DNA of 11,808 bases from Chloroflexota bacterium. GTDB taxonomy: Bacteria; Chloroflexota; Dehalococcoidia; Lucifugimonadales; JACPCL1. How positions within the stretch are numbered: position 1 is the stretch's first letter; the number at the start of each line of letters is the position of its first letter. A program made the position numbers and the translations under genes. Shown here in pieces: positions 5,914 through 11,808 of this stretch. Below the pieces are notes generated by a model, which saw only the letters and a list, made by a program, of their open reading frames with translations, had not been told where the DNA came from and made no database searches. Where the stretch lies: positions 1-11,808 of the forward strand of contig JACQUI010000011.1 in the NCBI GenBank assembly GCA_016210395.1, written 5' to 3'.

Positions 5914-8568
5914 CTATCGCTTGCCGCTGGCGTTCGGCGAAAAGCCGAACGCCAGGGCGGCGTCCATGTCCATCCCGCGCCCCCGGGTTTCGGCCTGGCG
6001 GAAAGAGGCTTGGCCCAGCCTGTTTCGGGCCAAGGTAAGCAGCCTGTCGTGGCGCTCTTGCTTGGCGGCTGCCAGGGGGGCCTTGACCGCGTCCCGCAGC
6101 GCATCTGCAGCCGCCGCGAGGGTGAGCGCCCGCTCCACGTCCCCCTCAGCTTCGGCCACGGCGGCTAGACCCTCCAGGCACTCGGCAATGCGCATCCTGT
6201 CCTTGACGTCGCGCAGCAGGGTCAGCGCCTCCTGGTACCAGTTTCGCGCGCTTCCGGTGTCCTCACGGGCGAGGGCGATGTTGCCGAGTTCGTTGAGGGT
6301 AAGAGCCGCGCCTTGTTTGCTCCCCAAGCGCCGGGTGATGTCGAGGCATTCCCGTTGGTACGCCTCGGCTGCAGCGAACTCGCCCTGGCGCGCGGCAAGC
6401 TCGCCGAGGTTGTGAAGCGAGCTTGCCGCGCCCAGTTCGTCGCCGCGTTGACGCTTGATCGCGAGGCTCTCCTCGTAGTACTGCCGAGCCCTTTCCATTT
6501 CGTCCAGGCGTTCCATGACAAGCCCCAGATTGTTGAGAGCTGCGGCAGTTTTCGTGAGGTCGCCTGTGGAGCGGTATGCGGCCAGGCTCGCTTGCTGTAG
6601 AACAGCCGCCCGATGGAAATCGCCGCGCTGCCGCGCCACGTTCCCTAAGAGGCTCTGGGCGTCTGCGCCGCCCACGTGGTTCCCAAGCTCCCGACAGAGC
6701 TCCAGGCAGTCTTCCAGAAGGGGTACCGCGACCCCATAGTCTCCCTGGTTGTATGCCAGGGCGCCCGCGGCGTAGAGCGCCTTTGCCTTCACCGTACGAT
6801 CCACCTTGACGCTGGAACGCTGGAGTCCTGCCAGCCATTCTCGGCCCTCGCTCAGGTATCCGAGCTGCAGCCAGAATCGCATGAGGGCAGCCGCTAGCCG
6901 CAGGGCATCCTCCGTAGCATCCTCTTCCGCTACGCCGTGCGCGAGTGCTGCCCTGAAGTTGTCATGCTCGCGTTCGAGCCGGTCGAGCCATGCTTCCTGC
7001 TGGGGTCCGCGCAGCTCCGGTTCCGCCTCTTCTGCTAGGGCCAAGAAATAGACTAGACACTGGCGACGCGTATACCCAGCTTCCCCGCTCTTCTTAAGCC
7101 ATTCCTGGGCGTACTCTCGCACCGTCTGTAGCATGTGGAACCGAGGCTCCGGCTGACTGTAGTCTTCTTGCTGCAGCAAGCTGCCATTCACCAGCGAATC
7201 GAGCCCGTTCAGCACGCCAAGCCGGGCCATGCCCAATGCGGTGCACACGGCTTCGGCGGCACCCAAGGTGAAGCCGCCAGCGAAAACGGCTAGATGGTGG
7301 AAAAGGCGCTGCTCATCCGGCTGCAAAAGATTGTGACTCCAGTCCAAGGTGTTGCGGAGCGTCTTCTGCCTGGCAGGGAGGTCCGCTTGCCCGCCAGCTA
7401 GCAGGGGTAGGCGGGGTTCAAGCTTAGAGACCATGGCCTGGGGTGGAAGGAGCCGGGAGTGCGCTGCCGCCAGCTCAATGGCCAACGGTAGGCCGTCCAA
7501 TTGTGTGCAGATGGTGCAAACGGCGGCTGCGTTCTCCGCCGTCAAGGCGAACCGAGGCTGCACCTTTGTGGCGCGCTCTACGAACAATGCGATTGCTGCG
7601 TATTGCATCAAGGATTCGACCACAGGGGGCTGCGTTGGGTCCGGAAGTGCCAACGGGGGTACTGGGAAGAGGTGTTCGCCGCGCAGATGGAGCCGGACAC
7701 GGCTGGTCGCCAACACCTTGAGTCCCGCTGCGGACGCCATCAATTCGGCCACGAGAGGCGCCGCTGCCAGGATGTGCTCGAAGTTGTCCAGCAGCAGGAG
7801 CAGTTGTTTGTCTTGTAGGAAACCCCTGAGAGAATCCAGCAGCGATTTGCCGTTGGCCTCGGAGACTCTAAGGCTCTGGGCAACAGCAGAGACGAAGAGG
7901 CCGGCGTCGTTGGCAGGCGCCAGGTCCACAAAGTGCACGCCATGCCGGAACTGGTCTGCTAGTGCTGCCGCGACATGGATCGCCAGGCGCGTCTTGCCTA
8001 TGCCTCCAGTGCCGACAAGTGTCAACAAACGAACATCGTCGCGCATGAGCTGGGAGCGAACCGCCTCCGCCTCTTGCTCTCGCCCCACAAGCGACGTGGG
8101 TGGCAAAGGAATGTTGCGTACGGGAGGTTTCGTGGTGTCGCCGCCAGTGGCAAGACTAGCGCTTTGTTCTCGCTCTGATGCCATCTCGCCAACGATGGCA
8201 TCGAGGCCGCGACTGTGCTCGCGGTAGAACTCGCTTTGACTTAGCCCAAGTGTGTTGCAAACGGCTGGCACTTCGAGACCTTCGACATACCGAAGGAAGA
8301 AGAGTTGATAGCGACGGGCGGCTCGATTGGCGCCGCTACCCTCTTTCTCCGGCTTCAAGTGCTCGAGTGTTTGAAAAAGCCTGGCTTGCAGTGCCTTACC
8401 TCTTGCCGCCGGATGAAGGTCCTTCAGGCTCGGGAGCGCGGAGCTCAGGGCATGATGCTGTAGGTATGGAAGATCATATAGGTGGGCGAGGGCATCTTTC
8501 ACGCTGAGCCCGAATTGAGACCGCCGCAACGCTGGCTCGGAACTTTTGGTTTCGGAAGATTTCTTCAT
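5914..8568 (-). CDS. STAND (AfsR-like) ATPase with N-terminal HTH and TPR repeats
   Basis: This encodes 884 residues from ATG 8568-8566; no good Shine-Dalgarno precedes it, though a promoter does (8613-8641). Residues ~80-127 look like a sigma region-4/MalT-like HTH (RRYQLFFLRYVEGLEVPAV, then LGLSQSEFYREHSRG). The NTPase domain begins at SLVGREQE (159-166), with Walker A GTGGIGKT (186-193), Walker B LLLLLDNFEHI (256-266), an ATSR sensor (287-290) and GLPLAIELAAAH (359-370). A winged-helix segment follows (TLDWSHNLLQPDEQRLFHHL). From ~520 to the end are helical TPR-like repeats (GDYGVAVPLLEDCLELCREL, ALNNLGLVMERLDEMERA), ending with a short ALAFGF motif typical of this group. In related proteins the NTPase is an inducer-gated switch and the TPRs bind the signal or a partner. 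It has neither a C-terminal LuxR domain nor an N-terminal SARP domain; the HTH is the only candidate DNA-binding part. Cytoplasmic. Confidence 0.92.
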   Translation of the reverse strand: MKKSSETKSSEPALRRSQFGLSVKDALAHLYDLPYLQHHALSSALPSLKDLHPAARGKALQARLFQTLEHLKPEKEGSGANRAARRYQLFFLRYVEGLEVPAVCNTLGLSQSEFYREHSRGLDAIVGEMASEREQSASLATGGDTTKPPVRNIPLPPTSLVGREQEAEAVRSQLMRDDVRLLTLVGTGGIGKTRLAIHVAAALADQFRHGVHFVDLAPANDAGLFVSAVAQSLRVSEANGKSLLDSLRGFLQDKQLLLLLDNFEHILAAAPLVAELMASAAGLKVLATSRVRLHLRGEHLFPVPPLALPDPTQPPVVESLMQYAAIALFVERATKVQPRFALTAENAAAVCTICTQLDGLPLAIELAAAHSRLLPPQAMVSKLEPRLPLLAGGQADLPARQKTLRNTLDWSHNLLQPDEQRLFHHLAVFAGGFTLGAAEAVCTALGMARLGVLNGLDSLVNGSLLQQEDYSQPEPRFHMLQTVREYAQEWLKKSGEAGYTRRQCLVYFLALAEEAEPELRGPQQEAWLDRLEREHDNFRAALAHGVAEEDATEDALRLAAALMRFWLQLGYLSEGREWLAGLQRSSVKVDRTVKAKALYAAGALAYNQGDYGVAVPLLEDCLELCRELGNHVGGADAQSLLGNVARQRGDFHRAAVLQQASLAAYRSTGDLTKTAAALNNLGLVMERLDEMERARQYYEESLAIKRQRGDELGAASSLHNLGELAARQGEFAAAEAYQRECLDITRRLGSKQGAALTLNELGNIALAREDTGSARNWYQEALTLLRDVKDRMRIAECLEGLAAVAEAEGDVERALTLAAAADALRDAVKAPLAAAKQERHDRLLTLARNRLGQASFRQAETRGRGMDMDAALAFGFSPNASGKR
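5927..5955. terminator. Perfect 12-bp hairpin between convergent genes
   Basis: CTGGCGTTCGGC (5927-5938) and GCCGAACGCCAG (5944-5955) form a perfect 12-bp stem with loop GAAAA. It lies inside the last codons of the minus-strand ATPase gene and 85 bases after the protease stop. It could shape both 3' ends. There is no T-run on either strand, so Rho-independent termination is unproven. Confidence 0.45.
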
Positions 8569-8612
8569 CTGTGAGCCGTGGTTGTCGCAAAGGCAACGTA
8601 CAGAATGGGTGT

Positions 8613-8641
8613 ATTCTCCATATCCTACGCGGGCGGGTCAA
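8613..8641 (-). promoter_or_regulatory. Candidate sigma-70 promoter of the STAND ATPase
   Basis: On the minus strand TTGACC (8641-8636) and GAGAAT (8618-8613) are separated by exactly 17 bases, matching 5 of 6 and 4 of 6 consensus positions. Transcription would start near 8606, about 40 bases before the ATG at 8568. The remainder of 8569-8822, between this gene and the cytidylyltransferase stop, shows no gene and no clear terminator. Confidence 0.5.
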
Positions 8642-8822
8642 GAGCAAGGGATCTCAGTGCGCGCCACCTATAGAAACGTCGTCGTTCTGGGGTCCGAGCC
8701 AACGGCCCGCCTTGGCCCCATACGCTATTTCAGTCTCTGCTGCCAGCGGACCTTAACCAATCGCTGCCTGCGGTCACGTACGTCTGCCGCCCCTGCTTTT
8801 CCCGCAACCCCCGCTCTGCGAG

Positions 8823-9749
8823 CTACGCCGAGGACTGCATCGCTTTGGCGAGGTAGTAGGCCAACGGGACAACGATGACCAGGCTGTCTATCCTGTCCAG
8901 CAGGCCGCCGAAGCCCGGGAGCCACGTGCCTGCATCCTTAGCGCTGAAACCGCGCTTGAGGGCGGACTCCAGCAGATCGCCCCAGGCGGCGCCCACTGCC
9001 ACAACCGCTACGAAGGATGGGGCGAAGTACCAGGGCAGCCCTTCTGGGAGGGCGAAGCGCATGAGAAAGACGCCTAGGGCCGCGCCAAGGAAGTTGCCCG
9101 CCAGCCCTTCCCAGGTCTTGTTTGGGCTGAGCCTGGGGGCAAGCTTGTGACGCCCCAGGCCCTTGCCAACGGCAAAGGCGGCCACGTCGCTGAGGGCGAT
9201 GGCCAGTCCAAGGGCCAAAAGAAGGCCGTCGCCGCCGGGCGTATAGACGCGCATGAGCATGAAATGTCCCAGCAGCCAGGGCAGATAGCCCCAGCCAAAG
9301 ACGGCGAAGGCCAGGTGCCGCACTCCCGCTTGCGCGTCCTGAACCAGGACGGGTTGTAGCGTGGATGCCAGCAGCAGTAGGGCGGGCATGGCGTAGAAGG
9401 CCCACTGGGAATGCAGTGCAGCCGGCGCGGCCAGCAAGCCCAGCGCCAGCAGCACCCACCGGTAGGATTTGGGCAGCCCTGCCAGACTCGCGTACTCACC
9501 CAGGCCCTGGAGGACCATCACCGAGAGAAGGAGGAGCGCCGTGGCCCAGCCGCCGAGGACGGCCAGCGTGTACAGTGGCGCGATCCATGCCCAAGTGAGG
9601 AGCCGCTGGAACAGCTCGCTGCGCCGCCAGGCTTGCAGGCGGCGGCGTTCCTTCAAGAGGAGCGAAAGCAATCCCACCCCAAGGATTCCCCCGACAACGG
9701 CGGCGGTGCGCCACAGGAGGAGACTGTCCAGCGGGTTTGCCAGCCACAT
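8823..9749 (-). CDS. Phosphatidate cytidylyltransferase (CdsA/YnbB-like)
   Basis: This encodes 308 residues and is very hydrophobic, with about eight predicted membrane spans. CdsA-family enzymes condense CTP with phosphatidic acid to CDP-diacylglycerol in the inner membrane. The family signature is intact in the C-terminal half: ALSDVAAFAVGKGLGRHKLA (Asp188), SPNKTWEG (208-215), and GDLLESALKRGF (257-268), followed by SAKDAGTWLPGFGGLLDRID (269-288), matching the usual SxxKRxxxxKDxGxxxPGHGGxxDRxD pattern with Phe280 in place of the common His. The start ATG is 9749-9747 with a weak GGGGG site. It lies 3 bases after the stop of the CDP-alcohol phosphatidyltransferase, so it is the last gene of the operon. 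That pairing recalls ynbA-ynbB of E. coli, from memory of those genes; canonical CdsA is the alternative, so I give no symbol. Confidence 0.9.
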   Translation of the reverse strand: MWLANPLDSLLLWRTAAVVGGILGVGLLSLLLKERRRLQAWRRSELFQRLLTWAWIAPLYTLAVLGGWATALLLLSVMVLQGLGEYASLAGLPKSYRWVLLALGLLAAPAALHSQWAFYAMPALLLLASTLQPVLVQDAQAGVRHLAFAVFGWGYLPWLLGHFMLMRVYTPGGDGLLLALGLAIALSDVAAFAVGKGLGRHKLAPRLSPNKTWEGLAGNFLGAALGVFLMRFALPEGLPWYFAPSFVAVVAVGAAWGDLLESALKRGFSAKDAGTWLPGFGGLLDRIDSLVIVVPLAYYLAKAMQSSA

Positions 9750-9752
9750 GAC

Positions 9753-10393
9753 CTAACCCCCTGACCCCTTTCCCTCTCCGTGGGGAGAAGGAGAGGTCGC
9801 GCCCAGCTCGGCATGGGTCTTGCGCAGGCGCATGACCAGGGTGGCCAGCAGGCCGGCGATCATGATGAGAAGGGCGTAGTCCATCGCCCAAGAGCCGGCG
9901 ATGAACGCTGCGACGGAGGCTACCGCCAGCAGCAACATGCGGTCGGCCTTGCCCATGAACCGCCGTATTGCCTGAACCCGCCCGCCGCCTTGGACAGGAT
10001 GCCGGCGTAGCTGACGAGAAGCATCAGTGCGACGGCCACCGCAGCCAGCGGCAGCTCCACGCCCGGCATCGTGGCCAGCCCGCCGAAGAGGGCCAGGTCG
10101 GAGAGGCGGTCGCTGAGCTCGTTGAGCACCTCGCCCCAGGGGCGGGCGACGCCCAGGTCTTTGGCGACCATGCCGTCCAGGGCGTTGAGCGCCAGGCGCA
10201 GGAACACGATGGCGGGTACGATGAGCAGGAGCCATGGCTGCCAGCGGGAGGCAGCGATGGCTGCGCCGCCGAGGACGCTCAGGCCGAGGGCGCTGAGGGT
10301 GAGCACGTCCGGGTGGACGCGACGGCGCACAAGGGGACGCTCAACGATGCGCAGGGCCCGCTGAAAGCGGGGCTTGATGGCGTAGAGGTTCAT
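9753..10393 (-). CDS. CDP-alcohol phosphatidyltransferase (YnbA-like), frameshifted
   Basis: It starts at ATG 10393-10391 in an ATGA overlap with the upstream gene. The first frame holds the catalytic core: ALNALDGMVAK, then GEVLNELSDRLSD, with Asp73, Gly74, Gly87, Asn91, Asp95 and Asp99. The classic DGxxAR(x8)G(x3)D(x3)D motif is modified (Lys for Arg, Asn91 for Asp); the Asn is, as I recall, also present in E. coli YnbA. The enzyme would transfer a phosphatidyl group from CDP-diacylglycerol to an alcohol. Near 9957-9963 the frame breaks: after QYGG the protein resumes one frame over as FMGKADRML and continues with two membrane helices to TAG 9755-9753. Adding one base restores about 213 residues; as written, the first frame ends at 9920 after 157. 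The break follows GGCGG, so an indel error is plausible, but a real lesion is possible. Confidence 0.8.
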
Positions 10394-10722
10394 GGCAGGG
10401 TGTCCGGCTTGAATTGCTGTTCGAGGCGGCTGTTGTGCGCTTTGGCAATGCGCCGGGCGTCGCGGACCGTATACGCGACTACGGCAAAGCCCGGCAATGG
10501 GGCGAATACCATCAGCAACCAGACCGCAAGGAGCACGATACCCTCTACACCATCTGGGTTTCCCATCCCGATAAGGACTAGAACCACAAACACTGCGCCG
10601 CCGAACACTGCTGCCACAACCATGGCAGCCCAGGTGGCCAAGAGGCGGAGAGGCCTGCCGAGGTAGAGGTAACCGATGCCTGGCATGAGGTTCAATCCCG
10701 TCGCCAACCAGGGTTTTTTCAT
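10390..10722 (-). CDS. Small KPW/TM2-like membrane protein
   Basis: This encodes 110 residues. GGGAGGT lies 6 bases before ATG 10722-10720, inside the end of the preceding gene, and the gene overlaps that stop by ATGA. It begins MKKPWLATGLNLMPGIGYLY, close to the amphipathic start of TM2-type proteins (lysine, PW, then PGxGxLYLG). Two hydrophobic spans follow at ~27-52 and ~60-86, separated by NPDGVEG. The tail DARRIAKAHNSRLEQQF is polar and probably cytoplasmic. NPDGVEG and DAxxIAKA recur in the upstream gene, so these are paralogues. The TGA overlaps the ATG of the phosphatidyltransferase gene, so the two are probably translationally coupled. Function unknown; its place in a phospholipid operon suggests a membrane-lipid role, which is inference. 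Confidence 0.75.
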   Translation of the reverse strand: MKKPWLATGLNLMPGIGYLYLGRPLRLLATWAAMVVAAVFGGAVFVVLVLIGMGNPDGVEGIVLLAVWLLMVFAPLPGFAVVAYTVRDARRIAKAHNSRLEQQFKPDTLP

Positions 10723-10979
10723 ATTCGACCTCCCGTCGCACCCTTGTCCGCTGGACCAGTTTCTTGTTCATCTCCCTGAGTGGTCTTGCGGCGCTCGCGG
10801 ATACGACGCCAGGCTGCTTCTGCCTCTTCCTGCCTTGCGGCCCACTTCGGATCCCACTCTGGTGCTTTGGCAATGCTCCAGGCATCCCTACCGGTCCAGA
10901 TCAAGAAGCCCGCCAGAATGACCCCAGCCACTCCTAGAAGGAGAATGACCGCGACCAACGCGGACCCCTCTACACCATC
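10439..10979. repeat. Short direct repeats marking the KPW gene duplication
   Basis: GCTTTGGCAATGC occurs at 10439-10451 and 10864-10876, and CCCTCTACACCATC at 10541-10554 and 10966-10979. Both pairs are offset by exactly 425 bp. They encode the shared IAKA and DGVEG motifs of the small KPW protein and of unit 2 in the tandem protein. Equal offsets are what a local duplication would leave. Confidence 0.6.
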
Positions 10980-11637
10980 GGGATTGGCGAATCCAATCAG
11001 CGCTAGCAGCACAGAAACCGCGCCGATAAGGAAGAGACAGACTACCTTCCAGAGAAACGCGAGTAGGATTCTCTTTGGCTTGCGCGCATAGATGTACCCT
11101 GCGATGCCAGAGAAGGCAAGGCCTGGCAAGAACAACAAAGAAAGGGATTCCTCTGACTTCCAGTCCGACAAAAATTAAGACTAGAAAGGGCAGGAGGGGC
11201 GCAACGTTGAGAAAAGCTGCCAGCCAGGGCTTCCTTGGGCCCGGGGATCGGAGTTTTTCGTTGTGGAAGCTTGCCAACATCCAGGCATCAACTACCGACC
11301 AAATGGTTGTAGCGAGGAGAAGGCCAGCACCGACCAGAAGTAAGGAGTCCATCCAAAAGGTGGTGGGGACCTGGTAAGTCCAGTAGTCATCGGGAGCCAT
11401 TGGGAACAAAGCCAGAACAATGGCCCCGAGTCCCGCCACCTTGCCGATAAGGACCCATAGCGCCCTCTTGGGTTCGCTTACATACAGATAACCAAGGATG
11501 CCGAAAGAGAAGGAGGCGAACAGCATGACTAGCCAATCAAACGCAGTCGGCGCCGCTGTGCTGTTGCCGGAGAGAGCCACCAAAGAAAGCAGAAAGGGCG
11601 CTCCGTTCAGCGCTGCTGCGACCCAAGGCTTCTTCAT
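10719..11637 (-). CDS. Tandem KPW membrane protein, two units, frameshifted
   Basis: It starts at ATG 11637-11635 with AAAGGAG 7 bases upstream, in a 4-base overlap with the acyltransferase stop. Unit 1 (residues 1-135) begins MKKPWVAAALNGAPF and includes GILGYLYVSEPKRALWVLIG and VVDAWML. Unit 2 begins RKPWLAAFLNVAPLLPFLVL at 135. The frame then breaks at the A-run 11170-11174 (five T on the coding strand). Removing one base continues unit 2 as SDWKSEESLSLLFLPGLAF, then GYIYARKPKRIL, GFANPDGVEG and DAWSIAKAPEW, ending at TGA 10721-10719. Repaired, it is about 305 residues with six or so hydrophobic spans. As written, the first frame reads on to 10888 with a nonsense tail, and the second could restart only at a TTG (11171). 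A homopolymer artefact is likely. The family is unknown to me beyond its resemblance to the downstream KPW protein. Confidence 0.7.
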
Positions 11638-11807
11638 CGTATGGCTCCTTTGCCGTCCGCCGACGCGGGCCTTGGCTGCTCGGTGATGGGACCGAGAGCG
11701 GCGACGGCGGCCTCGATGTCGTGGGTGGCGTCAAGGTAGGACGCATCGCTGGAAAACGTCAGGGGCTTGCCGAAGCGCACCGTCACATGGCCGCGCCTGG
11801 GCCGCGC
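11634..11807 (-). CDS. PlsC-like acyltransferase, C-terminal end only
   Basis: Only the last 57 residues are in the window; the start lies to the right of it. The reading GHVTVRFGKPLTF followed by an acidic amphipathic stretch (DATHDIEAAVAAL) is the usual C-terminal end of 1-acylglycerol-3-phosphate acyltransferases: a beta strand with G-x-P, then the final helix. The catalytic HX4D motif would be upstream and cannot be checked. A short Pro/Ala/Gly tail ends at TGA 11636-11634, overlapping the ATG of the tandem membrane gene by 4 bases. In this operon it would make phosphatidic acid, the substrate of the CdsA-like enzyme. Confidence 0.65.
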   Translation of the reverse strand, partial: ARPRRGHVTVRFGKPLTFSSDASYLDATHDIEAAVAALGPITEQPRPASADGKGAIR

Positions 11808-11808
11808 G

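Noticed and set aside
7349..8227. 292-codon plus-strand frame opposite the STAND ATPase
   Set aside because: It is antisense to a gene with clear Walker motifs, and its own translation is Ser/Arg/Ala-rich with no domain.
8698..8716. GCCAA/TTGGC inverted repeat as terminator of the phospholipid operon
   Set aside because: A 5-bp stem with a 9-base loop and no T-run is too weak to call.
9968..10666. 232-codon plus-strand frame opposite the phosphatidyltransferase and small membrane gene
   Set aside because: It is antisense to two recognised genes and lacks any motif.
10394..10885. N-terminal extension of the phosphatidyltransferase frame to 10885
   Set aside because: The extension overlaps the KPW genes out of frame and is not membrane-like; ATG 10393 in an ATGA overlap fits the family's N-terminus.

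Overview
The window is GC-rich bacterial DNA. A Chloroflexota-type genome is my best guess, at low to moderate confidence. The support is a STAND ATPase with C-terminal TPRs and a sigma-like helix-turn-helix, a C-terminal tail ending GGNIQIH of the kind seen in secreted post-COAP-1-like repeat proteins, and TM2-like KPW membrane proteins. No rRNA, tRNA, CRISPR array or intact mobile element is visible.

Layout, left to right. (1) 3-623 (+) is the 3' end of a coiled-coil protein that begins outside the window. (2) 624-1500 has no convincing gene but several small perfect hairpins and direct repeats. (3) 1501-2230 holds a small HTH regulator behind an unusual leader: a near-perfect Shine-Dalgarno serving a three-codon ORF, then an intrinsic-terminator-like hairpin, then two further strong Shine-Dalgarnos in the regulator's own frame. 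A large hairpin follows the gene. (4) 2301-2684 (-) is a decayed chimeric gene: an ATPase N-terminus with an in-frame stop and a damaged P-loop, joined to the tail of a secreted-type repeat protein. (5) 3032-4099 (+) is a soluble histidine kinase and 4367-5842 (+) a subtilisin-like (S8) protease without a signal peptide. They face 5914-8568 (-), a STAND ATPase/TPR regulator with its own predicted promoter.

(6) 8823-11807 (-) is one tightly packed operon, read right to left: the end of a PlsC-like acyltransferase, a membrane protein with two tandem KPW units (split by a one-base frameshift), a smaller KPW/TM2-like membrane protein, a YnbA-like CDP-alcohol phosphatidyltransferase (also split by a one-base frameshift), and a CdsA/YnbB-like phosphatidate cytidylyltransferase. 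Three junctions are 4-base ATGA overlaps and the fourth is a 3-base gap. The acyltransferase, cytidylyltransferase and phosphatidyltransferase fit consecutive steps: phosphatidic acid, then CDP-diacylglycerol, then a phospholipid. The KPW proteins are unexplained passengers that appear to have multiplied by local duplication.

Most worth a second look are the KPW family embedded in a phospholipid operon, the chimeric pseudogene, the leader architecture before the HTH gene, and the grouping of an orphan kinase, a leaderless protease and a STAND ATPase. The last is suggestive of an intracellular signalling or defence module but unproven.
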